Assembly: GCA_000310025.1 (NCBI GenBank)
Contig: FN648776.1
Span: 11,216-42,823, forward strand
Direction of reading: 5' to 3'
Source of the DNA: Ectocarpus siliculosus
Lineage: Eukaryota > Sar > Phaeophyceae > Ectocarpales > Ectocarpaceae
Length of the DNA stretch: 31,608 bases
The notes beneath the pieces are model-generated. The model did no database searches and was not told the DNA's origin. It was given only the letters and a program-made list of their open reading frames with translations. Of this stretch, positions 9,782 through 20,837 are shown in pieces; position 1 is the stretch's first letter, and the number at the start of each line of letters is the position of its first letter. The translations under genes were made by a program, and so were the position numbers.

Positions 9782-10870
9782 ACGGGGTAATTTCACTTGG
9801 TTATGGCGCGAATGTATCAAACATCTGCACCGAGACAAAGGAATAAACGGAAAACCACGACGCAATGAAGAGGGCCGCGGGGCGGGAAAGCTTCGGGTAT
9901 GGTTTGAAACCCTTTTGTCACCTGAACGGGCACGCACGAATGCGTGTTTACTACCTCGGGGAGAGACAAAGTAAGGAACAGAACGCCATTTGGCCTGCGG
10001 GTTCGCTTCGGCGACGATTTGAAACCCGGTATGTCGTGACCATCTCGTGTCCACGTGGTTGAAACCCTCTTAGTCTACGCTTCTTGGGGCGGGGTCGCTT
10101 CTGCCACGACTGGAATCCCTTACCCCTTGCTGTATATGCCCCATTTTCGGAACTATTCGGCTCGGTCCAGAAAAAACACGAAGGAAATACTAACATACTG
10201 ACGCCACAAAAAACGATGTTATGAAAAAATATATGAAGCCAAACACAGCACCATAGAAAATCCACGCTCGACACCTTCACCACGAACTCCGCATCGGGCA
10301 TCGTAAAATATCGTCGTTACACGGTGTACGACGCAACAAGGAAAAAAGGTTTCGTCGGAACCAAGATATTGACAAGAAGTCGGAACCACGATGTTGACAT
10401 ACGCACGGCACATATCGTCCCGAGAACAGACAACACCCCCGCCAGGAAGGAAACCCATACCGGGAAACGTTGGCAATTTACAATGTCAACCTTGCAATGG
10501 GACAAAAAAACAACAACAACGGCAACCCATTCTAGTAAACCCACTGTAGTAGGAAACGTCGCTGATCAAAGTGACATGACGCAGCTAGATAAGAGGAAGC
10601 AACCTAAACGGCTCGAATGTACGTAAAGCAGCCCCATTAGGCAGCGCAAATGGTGTAACCATAAACAAGGGCATCCTTCAGCCCATCACCCCAGGACATC
10701 TGTGCGGGTGGAATTCCACTTTGCTAGGTAGAGAGCACCAGGGAACTCGGATCGGTAGGAATGTTGGCCCGCTCTCGACACACCGTAGGAGGACGAAAAA
10801 GAGGGCAGCGGGAGCTGTGCGGTTCCTGACGTCTTCAACCTGCCGTTCCGGAAGTATGTGTTGTACGTGC
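9782..10870. other. Intergenic sequence without a confident gene
   Basis: No supported gene. TTTGAAACCC-like decamers recur at 9904, 10018 and 10059. A diverged direct repeat of about 26 bp (GTCGGAACCA(A/C)GAT.TTGACA) spans 10352-10402. The open frames are short, overlap on both strands and have no recognisable domains. Confidence 0.5.
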
Positions 10871-10874
10871 TTCA

Positions 10875-13800
10875 CTAACGGTCAAAGGTCGGGTGCTGGG
10901 ACAACAGCTTTTTGGTGAGCAGGAGCTCGTTCTTGAAGCAGATGTTGTTGTCCAAGACGAAACGGTTCAGCGCCTTTGGCATGCGCATGAGGACATGTCG
11001 AAACCCTGGTCAACAATTGAGGCATGCGTTTCAGAACAAGTGAGGGTAGTTAACGTAGTTGGAGGTACTTAGCCTTAATGGATGAAACAACACGGATTAC
11101 GAGTGAGACAGCGAGGAAAAGGCATCAACGGGGGGCTGTAATGACGGTGTTAACCAGAAACTGCTATTGGTTCGACGCAGGGTGTATCTGACGCACCGCT
11201 TAGCCACCCGTTGTTGGACTCGGCGATGGAGGAGTTCCACTAGATTTTGGGTGGGTCTTGCTGCAAGTTCCACAGAAGAGGGTTGTTGTAGTCGTTTGGG
11301 TTGTTGAGGATAGACAACACAAGCTCCGTATGTCCCCGATAATAGAACCTGCCGGCGTCCACAGTAACGATATGCGCACCACACGGGTATTGGGTACGGC
11401 AGGGGTATGTGTTCGACGACGGCACTTCATTCCAAGTTGGAGTTTGGACACACTGTACACGTCACCCCCAACGCCCTGCAAACTACAACTTAGAACGCCC
11501 AACTTGCTGCTGTGAGTAACTTACCTACAGTGAGCACGCCCTACTTTAGGCCGAGGTGTACGTAGTCTCTCGTTGACTTGCCCCGGGTGCTTTGGAAACA
11601 CAGGCCCACGTGTCACGTACCGGTCGACGATCAGCATCGTTCCAACCCAGGACAGATCCCCTCGGCCGCTCATGTAGCGGTCCAGAACGCAGGCCTTGTC
11701 GTAAAAGAGGATGGTCGGGCGTCGATCCTCATCGGGAAAAATATGTTTCAGGGCCGCGTCCACATCGGTACATCCTTCCGCCTCCAAGAGGGGCACTATC
11801 CCGCAGATGATCCCGCAAGACCAGCTGTAGCTGTGGTGGGGTTAGGAGTAGAGTGTAGGGTAAAATAGCTTGCACTGTTGAAGGAAATACGTTGAGGTGG
11901 GTATTTCTCGCTCGTGAAGCAGAGGGGCAGTCGATGCAAAAGCCACGGCGCTTGTGCGATAGTTTTTAGATTGGAACGTGCACACATCACGTACGGGAGT
12001 ACCTCTAACATTTGTTCTTGCTGAAGCAAAAACGGCACCCCTATCGGAGCGGTTTTCCACAAAACAACTACCAAAAATAAAAAACTCAAGGGGAAAGGAG
12101 TAACCGTTATTGGGGTTCTGTAAAACGGGCCAGATGAAGGAGGAGGACCCCAAGCAGCCCTGTACCTTCGAAGAAGTCCAGAGCCTCCCCTTTAATTACT
12201 CTTCTTTTGACTCACGACGAAACACATACTTGAGAGGTAGTTGAGAAGCCCTCCCGAACCCTCTGGTGATGTAAAGACGATATCATGTCGGTAACCAATC
12301 ACAGAGTATGCCACCGCCGCGATGGTTGCTTATGCAGAAACTCCACATCAAAAACGCTTCGTCGTAAATTGCTGTTTCGTCCTAAAGGGGGGTGGGCGTA
12401 GCATGCGTTGATTCTACGACACCTCCTGGTCCAAGAAGTGCGCTCGCTGTGCAGCAGTTCACGTAGCCTCCCGGTTCCTTCTGTTGAACTCGTCCTCCTG
12501 TGCCTTGTGTGCTGTGCACGTTAGCCTTTTGTCCTCGCGATTGTTTCCGCAGGGCGGTTGTGCGACCCAGAACGCGCATTTGTGCCCGTGTACAGCAGCG
12601 TGGTTCTCGCAGTATCTGCCATTCAAAGATCACAAAAGATCCCGAAAAGACCTCGGTGTATCTTGATTATTGGTGCCTTCCTACGATACGCAGTTTGTGT
12701 TGGTTGCCGTTTGACTGGTCTCGCAGTGTATGGAAGACGTAGCTGGTTACGTTATGCATGCTGTTGGTGAGCCTCTGTGTCACGAAAACCTCAGCCATCG
12801 ATCTAGCGTTGTACAAGCGGCACGCCTTACTATCCCAGAAAGCTAATCGACGGCGCAGCTGCCATCGTTTTTCCTCATACCGATACGTCGATTAACGCGT
12901 GTCGCAGCAAGCGTCATGAACTTGGGCATGACGCTTCCATTCAGGTAGCTTTAGCGACACGTATTGAACGTTGGTTGTGGTGATGATGCACGAATACGTG
13001 CAGCCTAGCGGCAAGGGCTTGGGACAGGGCTTCGGACGAGGGTTAGCTACTAGGGAATCGTGCTCAACCGTGTCTTCGCTCGACACTAAGTTGCAACGTA
13101 CGTCTGCGTGGAGTGAAGCCCTTCAATGTCACGGTCACACTTGTAGAAAGAGCACTGGCTTGTGAAGGCGCGGGACATTTGAAGGAGAGGGTGGTGTCGA
13201 GTTATATTTTGTGGGATCAGCAGGCGTTACAAACGACGTCGATGGTTGGTCTGTGCGTGAGCTGGGCAAACAGGGAAAATTCCGGGAACCATGCGACAAC
13301 AAAGGAGTGTGTGTACGGGGACGTTCAAGTAACACTTAGCGCCCCCACCCACGGCGCCTCGAAAGGCAGGTCCATGCGAAACACACGGCAGCGCCAACTA
13401 ACGGCGAGAACATCGAAATGCGCCTAACAAAGTCCCGGCAATACGCATCATTTAAGAATAATATCATCTACCCGCCGCTGTGCAACGTTCTTGGCAGTGT
13501 TTGGAGCGGACGAACCCAAACCGCCACGAGCGGAAGGTATCGATAGCGGTGACGAATTATGAGACTGTTTTGCGACACCAGAATAAAACGAGCCAAGAGT
13601 AAGGCATTCTCCGCCGAAAAAAAATACTTGCAGACCTTGAAGTATCGCGTGGACGTATTGCCGTCTATCGCGGCCGCCTGCGTCCAGAAGTTCTGTCCCT
13701 CTATGGGAGTGTATTTCCGGCACTGATCACAAGCGAGATCTACCCACGGGGAGTCCCTCCAGTACCTGTCGTTGAGCTCCTCCTCGACACGACGTAGCCC

Positions 13801-13917
13801 CGCCCAACTATTGCATCCTGACTGCTCACCTCTCTCATCAAACACATCGACAGTCTTGGGATCCCTTGGCTTGAGTGCCTGGCCCGGCAATGCGTACCAC
13901 TTGTGTGGACCTTGCAC
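10875..13917 (-). pseudogene. KDZ-associated (CxC6-like) transposon protein, probably disrupted
   Basis: This multi-exon minus-strand gene resembles the cysteine-cluster proteins linked to KDZ transposons, best known from basidiomycete fungi. In order: a coding-like exon at 13917 to about 13620 with CDQC; coding-like sequence at about 13086-12666; an exon at 12615-12463 with a Cys/His cluster (YCENH, HKC, PPC, LTC, AHK); an exon at 11824-11621 with SCGIICG and ILFYDKACVLDRY; a segment at about 11445-11197 with NSSIAESNNGWLSG; and a last exon at 11005-10875 with FRHVLMRM and a TAG stop. The introns 12462-11825 and 11196-11006 have GT/AG ends and matching phases. An in-frame TAG at 11242-11240, three codons before NSSIAE, and a TAA after 12895 suggest decay. 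The family match is from remembered motif order, not a search. Exons between 13620 and 12615 are uncertain. Confidence 0.6.
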
Positions 13918-14382
13918 GCAATCTTAACGCAGAAAGTTTGAGTAACGGCAAGCAAGACGAAGAACTTGAGTCAGCTGCCAGCACGATAGCTGAAGGCGAC
14001 TCGCCATCGGTTGTCAGTTCTGTGTGAATAACCCTCCGTGCTGTTGAGGACGCGCGGTCGTTCGTGTAACCGCTAAGGCTCGTCAAACATCTCCCACCCC
14101 CGGTAGGTGTCCCACCCCTTGCGTAATGATAGAGGAAAGACAAGAAGAAAAAAAAGATTGACTACTGCCAAGTAATAGGCTCGCACGCATGTCCCCTGCT
14201 CGGCGCTCCCTTATCCTTCCTACGAGAAGTTACTGTTAACCTGTACGCGGTCGGATTGGGGATTGGGTACTAATTTTTGTTCGCCGTCGATGGAAAATGT
14301 ATTCCAATGCGGGGAGAGGTTTGCTGTGTTGTCACAACAGAATACAACATGTTGCAGTAAGGGGACAACGCAACTTTCTTAC

Positions 14383-14525
14383 CGACATCATTTGCGGCCT
14401 TAAGCACGGCGTATATCTCCCAGCACTGCAGGAGCTCTGAACTCAGGAGGCGCAACTCCCGGCCGCCGACGACGTCCGCGGCGGCCGTGTTGGAGTGCAG
14501 TTCAGCGTAGGAGTTGAAGCCCGCC
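14383..14525 (-). CDS. Isolated coding-like exon, minus strand
   Basis: The exon is bounded by an acceptor (CTGACAG) and a strong donor (GTAAGA). It encodes about 47 residues with natural-looking composition (FNSYAELHSNTAAADVV, then LRLLSSELLQCWEIYAVLKAANDV). There is no ATG inside it, so it needs an upstream exon beyond 14525, where the plus-strand repeat pseudogene lies. It may be a 5' exon of the KDZ-type gene at 10875-13917 or the remains of another gene. I recognise no domain. Confidence 0.4.
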
Positions 14526-14550
14526 CTGTCAGATATGCAACGTAGCAGCG

Positions 14551-15886
14551 ATGTGTGCCACAGTAACCCACAGAGGGATGCTGGATCCTCTCCTCAGGAG
14601 TACCCTAGGCGACGAAATTCACCAGGGGCCGACATACGATGGAGAATTGGTAGAGTGGCTAACCAAGGTGAAGCCATCGACTGCGGTTGCGATTACTTGG
14701 TCGGCATGTACGTCCGCCCCTTCTTTTAACAAGTTCCACGACAACATGCACGGCGTCAGGATGCTGTCGATTTCCGCGGACTTATGGTCCGCTAGCGGGC
14801 AATCACATGTTCGCATGTTGCCGCCGAGTCACTTGCGTGTATTTCGGGCCAAGGATTGATTCGATTCGCCCATGGACGGAGTGGTGTGGCCGGCCACCGT
14901 TGGGGTGATGTCGTTCGGATCCGGCTGCGAGAGCCGCTTCAACCAGCCACTCGAAAGTATCAGTATGCCTCCTAATTTGAAGCAACTTTCGCTAGAAAGC
15001 ACATTCAACAGGTCCATCGAAGGTGTGACTTTTGTAGATTCCATCGAGGACATTCGTCTAGGAGGATGCTTCAACCAGCCAATCGCCGCAGTCCGGTGGC
15101 CCAGTAGCTTGCAACGTTTGGCGTTTGGTACGTGCTTTGACCAGCCGTTGACCGGCTATCATTGGCCGGATGCATTGATCGCTGTGACGGCCGGTGATGC
15201 GTTCCAGCAGAACCTGCTAGACGTTATCTGGCCTAGTTCGCTGCAGTATCTCACCTTGGGGGGTGCGTGGAACGGGGGGCTGAGGCCTCCTGTGGTACTC
15301 CCTGCCACGCTCAAGGTCCTACGGTTGGGGGGGAGTTTCAACAGCCCAGTACAAGGCATGCAGTTGCCTGAGGGGCTGTAGGAGGTGTCGTTCACCTTAA
15401 TATTTAACCAGAAGGTTGATGCCGTTCATTGGCCCAGGAACTTGCATATAGTTGTGTTCCCGGATGATTTCGACAACATGGTTTCCGTAGAACGCGCTAA
15501 GTGGCCGTCCACGCTAGAAGCTTTCGAGTTTGGGTCAGGCTGCGGGTGGCGTGTAAGCGACACCACTTGGCCTACGAGCCTAAATACGTTGGTGCTTGGG
15601 GATAAGTTCAACACGAAGGTTTACACCGTGCAGTGGCCGCCTGGATTGGAGTCGCTTGCCTTCGGGAGATCATTCAATCACTCTCGAGTCATGTTGGGCT
15701 CCTACCCTGAAGGAGTTGTCGTTTGGCAAACGCTTCCAACAACCACTGTCAGGCGTACGTTGGCCGAGAGCTATAGTCGAACTGAGGTTTGACGGTATGT
15801 CTTCAGTTGACGGTTTTACGTGTGGTTGCATGTGGCCAAGGTCGCTGAAGAGGGTTCAGTTTAGAGGTGCATCTTTGACTCGTTGA
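14551..15886 (+). pseudogene. FNIP/LRR-like repeat protein, disrupted
   Basis: From about 14815 the translation is an array of roughly 16 repeats of 22-24 residues. The consensus is W-P-x-x-L-x-x-L-x-(F/L)-G-x-x-F-N-x-P-(L/I)-x-x-V, for example PSSLQRLAFGTCFDQPL and PTSLNTLVLGDKFN. This matches the FNIP repeat pattern, a leucine-rich-repeat-like solenoid used for protein binding and known in quantity from Dictyostelium and some giant viruses. The frame is broken by TGA at 14857, by TAG at 15379 (where most repeats have L-Q or L-K, so CAG to TAG or AAG to TAG is plausible) and by a one-base frameshift at about 15670-15690. The repeats continue in phase after each break, ending at TGA 15884. 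The 5' part (14551-14810) is in frame but not clearly repeat-like. No intron is evident. Confidence 0.8.
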
Positions 15887-15889
15887 AAG

Positions 15890-16700
15890 GATAAACACTT
15901 GAAGCGCGCAGTACTATGCGGGGAAATGCCTGGTGGTGGCCAGCTCCATACTTCGTGATGAATGATCGTGGTTTTGTAGACCAGGGCACTCGAGCTCGCT
16001 CTGGCACGGTGGGGTGAAGAGGTTTACGAATGGCGCCCCGTGCATGTTCCGACGCGGGGTATTCCCTTGTTTTCTTTGTGGGACTTCAGTCGTTCGTGTT
16101 GTGCCACGTTTGTTTCTCGCAGTTGTTTGGCGTTTTCAATCGAAGTATGGAACGACTTATTACCATCATCGGGTCCTCATGGGTTTTTCTCTCTCGCAGG
16201 TCTTTAGTGTTTTCAATCGAAGTATGGAACGACTTACTACCATCAGCGGGTCCTCCAAGGTATTCTCTGCAACAATGGAAGTAACATCCTTGCGGCTGCC
16301 TGCTTCATTTTCAGTGGTCGTTACCTGTTGCCATGTTCTCGTATGTATACCGTGTATCGGCAAGAGCGTCCGCGGGTGTGTTTTCGGTGAGAGGCTTCAA
16401 GGTGACGACAACCACGTACGTACATGACCATTTTTGCACGGCCTTCCCAGGTTTCTATTGGTGGCGTCCAACTTGGTATGGCGACAGTACTCCCATTTTC
16501 GTCGTGAGACGTGTACGACACTTTTCATTGTACGCAGAGTAATAAAATGTACACTTTCAGTATCGTTTTTCCGTACAACTACAACCATCCAAGGCTACAC
16601 AGGAGGGGGTTAACACCGGTGTGTGGACAAGAAATATCCAATCCTTGTCGGCAGCTCCTGCGTACGGCAACGAACAGCACGTATTACAAGTAATTTAGCG
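15890..16700. other. Unassigned region with a 77-bp tandem duplication
   Basis: No confident gene. A block of about 77 bp occurs twice, at roughly 16110-16186 and 16187-16262. Both copies contain TCTCGCAG followed by GTTTTCAATCGAAGTATGG and ACCATCA(T/G)CGGGTCCTC. The pyrimidine-rich TCTCTCGCAG looks like a splice acceptor, but no exon can be built from it. Confidence 0.55.
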
Positions 16701-16750
16701 TTCGATGTCCCTTGTAAGTACCAAAGCACGTGGTTCAGCCTTGTAGCCGG

Positions 16751-16936
16751 TCACGAGGAAAACTTGACCCACAGCTTCACGCACGAGGTGTTGCGACACG
16801 TCATTCCATGTACACTGTTCGTGGCTGCAAACCTCCGTGAGAGGTTGTGCCAGCGGACTCCCGCCTCTTCTTGCACGAGGACGACGACAAGAGTGCCCAG
16901 GACAACAAAAGCAATCTTTGGGAAGATGAGGCGCAT
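16751..16936 (-). CDS. Possible small secreted protein, unrecognised
   Basis: Starting at the ATG at 16936, the frame encodes about 61 residues. The N-terminus, MRLIFPKIAFVVLGTLVVVL, has the look of a signal peptide: a basic n-region followed by a long hydrophobic core. Two cysteines (MTCRNTSC) follow in the mature part. An in-frame upstream ATG adds six residues. AT-rich sequence lies upstream on the minus strand. No homologue is recognised, and the frame could be chance or the first exon of a longer gene. Confidence 0.3.
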   Translation of the reverse strand: MRLIFPKIAFVVLGTLVVVLVQEEAGVRWHNLSRRFAATNSVHGMTCRNTSCVKLWVKFSS

Positions 16937-17121
16937 AGAACCCTCCGTTGACAAGGCCCCTCACGAATAAATATTTTCTACCACGAGCATTTATATTACC
17001 TTTTTTTTTCTTGTTTTATCCAAACAACAAACCACACTTATTCCATTCGCCGTACACTGCGACACAACCCCAAACAATCACACACATGATCTACGTTATT
17101 ACCAAAGTTGGGTGCACACGC

Positions 17122-17403
17122 TCAGCCTAGTTGAACTGCTGCGCAGCGTATCACCGTGCCCGCCGCAAAGTCTAAAAGGCCAACGGTGCTGTCGATGGAC
17201 TCTGCGGTGACGCTTGGGGCGGCAGCAGCAATGGAATCAGCATGATGTACAAGTTGTGACCATGAACCAAAGCGGAGAGTCGAGTTATTCGCTGTTGGTA
17301 CGTACACCAAGGCTGTAAACTGCGACCGGGGCGGCAACTCACGGGCGCTAACCCTCAAGCGCCCCCGATACCCCTTCGCTGGGGGGGACGCGACCCTGAC
17401 CAT
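17122..17403 (-). CDS. Hypothetical protein, 93 codons
   Basis: This open frame starts at an ATG and ends at TAG. Its composition is fairly even (for example LPPRSQFTALVYVPTANNS and LLDFAAGTVIRCAAVQLG). No domain is recognised. It may be the last exon of a longer minus-strand gene, since a possible coding frame continues upstream in another phase. Evidence is weak. Confidence 0.25.
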   Translation of the reverse strand: MVRVASPPAKGYRGRLRVSARELPPRSQFTALVYVPTANNSTLRFGSWSQLVHHADSIAAAAPSVTAESIDSTVGLLDFAAGTVIRCAAVQLG

Positions 17404-17819
17404 AATGCCATCTGACTAGAGTAGCGTTTCCGACTACCTGCCCTTGGTAGCTGATGACCTTCCGCTTGAAATACGTGCGATCTTTACACTTCGTATATAC
17501 ACATTTCCTCCGTCAGTTATGCCTTCAATATGTTGCTAGGTGATGGATCATCGCCTTTCTTTGTCATGGGCGGTAAGCATAGCGCAGGTATGCATCCAGT
17601 TTACCCGAGGTTGAACGGTAAGGACAGGCGCCGCAGGTGAATGGCTTACGAGTAAACCAGCCATGCGCAGTGTTGCATCGCGTTACCCGCTGTGTGCCCC
17701 CGAGAAAGAGAGTGACTGCCGAGAGGAAGAAAATTCCGGGTGCCGAACCCAAAGTGTCCACAACCAGGAGTACGTACGCATACATCTAACAGAGGGAGTT
17801 TTGCAATTTCCACCGTCGT
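17404..17819. other. Intergenic sequence, nothing assigned
   Basis: Short overlapping open frames exist on both strands but without recognisable domains. No repeat or RNA gene is seen. Confidence 0.4.
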
Positions 17820-17896
17820 TACCCATAGGTACCCACGCCCATGGGTACCCATGGGTATACCCATGGGTTCCCATACCCATGGGTGCCCATGGGCAC
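17820..17896. repeat. Self-complementary minisatellite, copy 3
   Basis: CCATGGGTAC units with TACCCACGCCC variants, of the same family as the arrays at 8502-8630 and 9247-9446. It is shorter (about seven units), and no SINE-like insertion is present here. Confidence 0.85.
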
Positions 17897-17909
17897 GAAT
17901 AAGGATAAT

Positions 17910-17959
17910 GACATCACCCTGATTATTGTGAACCGACATCACCCTGATTATTGTGAACC
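17910..17959. repeat. Perfect 25-bp tandem duplication
   Basis: GACATCACCCTGATTATTGT plus GAACC occurs at 17910-17934 and again without gap at 17935-17959. It lies 13 bp from the minisatellite. Confidence 0.9.
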
Positions 17960-18598
17960 GATCGGATGGGATTCCTCCCGTGTTTCTTTTGCAAATAAAT
18001 GATGTTTGAATGCTATTGATCGGAAGATCATGATGATGTTTGGTTGTTATGATTGCTGTACGAATAGTCTATGCTTGTCATATCCGCCGTTCCTGTGGAT
18101 GACAAGACACACGTAGGAAAACACAGCTTGATGACAGGGTGCTCATGTGTGGACACAACGACGCGTTTTTTGTAGTGTACAGCAGTGAGTGGTAACGTCT
18201 GAATGTTGTTGATACTGTAGGATGCATGTTGCTTGCAGCATGTATATGTCGTCGGCATAATAAGCGCGTGTGGTATGTATGTGGAACGTTCGAAGGAAGC
18301 CGGATGCAATATGTTTCCAACACCGGACCGAAACCGGGAAGTTGGTGGGAACAGACATACATCCACATGCGCTCTTTGTTGTCTTCAGCAAGCAGCAGTG
18401 GTCCGCGTCTCTCTGCATAGGATTTTGGTGTTTGTTGTAGATGACACATACATACATGTGTGCGTCTGATAAATGAAGAGAACAGACAGACAGGTGAACG
18501 CCGACGCACTGGATGTGGTTGTACAGTTGGAAACAGTACAATGACCGTTGGTAAAGTCACCAGCAAGGTCGTCACGTGATCGCAATCCAACATTGCTG
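17960..18598. other. Intergenic sequence, nothing assigned
   Basis: A minus-strand frame of 174 codons (18078-18602) crosses this stretch, but two other minus-strand frames of similar length overlap it, and its composition reflects CATA/CACA-type simple sequence. I do not call it a gene. Confidence 0.4.
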
Positions 18599-18988
18599 TC
18601 AACGTTCGTACTGCTGCCTGGAACAGCTGAGTTCTTCCACGGGTACCACCTCATTACACGGAAGAGCAATTAGGTTCTTCGCAGATTCACGAGTGGCTCG
18701 TCGCGTGGGATCGCGTGGCGAAAAAGCAATCGCGCCCACGTGGGTCCACTCTAAAATCAAGTCTAATGTGGTGCAACATCCTGTGAGTAAATATATAGCA
18801 TGATAAAGTGCATTCAATCCCAGCACACGCCGTTTCGTGGTGTAAGATACGACACCCCCGGGGACCAATCGTCGCGGGCTACAAGTATCTACCCAACAAG
18901 ATATATGCATAGTCGAGCCAAAGTCGTACATGTCCAAAAAAATACCGGTATATGTCATGCCAACGATCTGAGTAATAGTCCTCAACAC
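18599..18988 (-). CDS. Hypothetical protein, 129 codons
   Basis: An ATG-to-stop frame with fairly even amino-acid composition and some hydrophobic stretches (LNALYHAIYLLTGCCTTLDL). No domain or family is recognised and no clear splice sites are seen. It could equally be a chance frame. Confidence 0.25.
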   Translation of the reverse strand: MLRTITQIVGMTYTGIFLDMYDFGSTMHISCWVDTCSPRRLVPGGVVSYTTKRRVLGLNALYHAIYLLTGCCTTLDLILEWTHVGAIAFSPRDPTRRATRESAKNLIALPCNEVVPVEELSCSRQQYER

Positions 18989-20511
18989 TAAACTATTGTT
19001 ATTCCTTTCCCTCTAGGATCAAAGGGCAAAGAAGGGTACCTACGGGAGAATCCCCGGAAGACATGGACTGCCCTTATGGGCGGAGACACTGACTACCGTA
19101 ATGGGCGGAGAGATGGCACCCCCCCTACGTCGATTTCCAAAGCTCGATTGATCGACAACCAAGATTGATTGTGCCAACGCCAAAAATCGTGGTTTTGGAA
19201 GGATCTCGTCGAGGGCTTTCGGTGGAATTACCTGTCTCTTTCCTTACCCCCCCTTCGGTGTGGAGTGATAAAGCTTTGAAAGTCTGTCTACAGAGTAGGG
19301 GGGTGGGTGCCATTTCTGCATCTCACGGCTGATCTACAACGAGCAATAGGTGGGTACCATAAAGGAACAGCCAGAGTCCACTGTTGTTACGATCACTTGG
19401 GAACTACTACATGCGGGGAGGACCGATACAATTGACAAGAAATGTTATGGCTCAATAACCCGAGTTACCCTCGCAGCCCTATAAACCGGGAATAAAATAT
19501 GACATCATCCAATTGTTGCTCTCGCGCCCTGGAGGTGTGAGAAGCAGCCCCAACTCAATGCAAGGGCATACATACCAAGAATGGTCGCGCAATCATGCAA
19601 GACAGCGGTTCGCTCCGCCCGTGGGGTTGAATCAACGTGTACACCTCTCAACAGAGAGTTGTCTGGATCCACGTTTGGTTGTCTGTCGAGTTTGTCGCCG
19701 ATACCAGCCAGACGTCTCCCACACACCAAAAGCTTTAGGGTGCGGGGGCGGTACGAATGGCTGTATAATATTACTGTCGCCAAAAAGGGAGGCGTCGTCT
19801 GAGAGGATACGGCTATGTACCAACGAAACGCAAGAGGTTGGCCGCCCTAAAAACACAGTCACCAGGTCACATCCCCTATCCTCAACGAAAACAAGCCGCT
19901 AATATACTGTAGTAAAACGAAGATAGCAACAAACGTAAGAATTGGAAATTGGCAACGAACACCAAGCAGAACCAAGAACAGCCTCCAGCTGCCTCTCTCT
20001 CCCGGCCGCCCTGCTTTCTCTCTCTCTCGATCTCTCTCTATCTTCCGCCACCCACCCCCCTCCGTGAATATTGTATTTGGCTCGCCATCAGCTTCGGTTT
20101 CAGCTCGATTGTCCCACCCCTAACTGGCTAGCCTCCTCCAGGTTTTTGAGACATGGACCTCTCCGCCTCCAAAATGGAACCCCCGTGTACCGCCATGCTT
20201 CGTACTTCTCGCGAAAACGTCCTCTGTGGCCACGATTTTGTCCCTTGCTTCAATGCCATCGCACTCACTTGGAAAAAATGAGTACCCGCAACTTGCAACG
20301 TGCGCCCAGAGTCACGTGCTCGCCATTCCTCAGAGACCTTGGGTTAACCCAGTCGAACGGCGCATTGAAACCGATACGTCCACGCATTCCCTTGAAATAC
20401 GCCGGGCGCATCGGCGTGACGCCGTGTTATTAAACTTCGCACAAGTTGCAATGCTTGACTGTACCTTGGACATGCTTGCTTGTACAGTAGTAATCTATGA
20501 AAAGAGCAGCG
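18989..20511. other. Long region without a supported gene
   Basis: The region includes two copies of TATGGGCGGAGA/AATGGGCGGAGA (19075 and 19099) and a pyrimidine-rich TCTCTC run at 20006-20042. Open frames at 19513-19902 and 20071-20433 overlap other frames and show no domains. The part after 20226 is antisense to the 3' end of the membrane-protein gene. Confidence 0.4.
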
Positions 20512-20837
20512 TCACGTCAATACAGACGCTTTCCACGCGTCAACCCAGGCTGCCACACATAAGCTCATCATGCGAACAAGTCCCGAAGCCGCAATCCAGT
20601 ACGCCACATATTTGTTCCCTCCGCTCTCCACACCCATGTCCCTATCACGATAACCCAGCAACGGTAGACCAACCATTCGGCAAAATATACCATAGTGCCA
20701 GCGAAGGCCGGGAGGGTATCCAATCGATCCGAGCACTATTAGCAGCACGATCAATACTCCGTAATAGAGCCCCCAACCCAACAGCATTGGTTGCACAGGG
20801 GGGTCCATGGCGATATCCCTCGACGGGCCCTCGCTGA
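20512..20837 (-). other. Possible extra C-terminal exon of the membrane-protein gene
   Basis: A minus-strand frame running down to 20512, in a different phase from the exon ending at 20838, encodes a clear hydrophobic segment (LYYGVLIVLLIVLGSIGY) and a second weaker one. It could be joined by an intron with a GTGGGT donor near 20860, giving a longer C-terminus than the stop at 20838, or it could be the result of a frameshift. Transcript evidence would decide. Confidence 0.35.

Noticed and set aside
18078-18602. 174-codon minus-strand gene
   Set aside because: Other minus-strand frames of similar length overlap it, and the composition follows simple CATA/CACA sequence.
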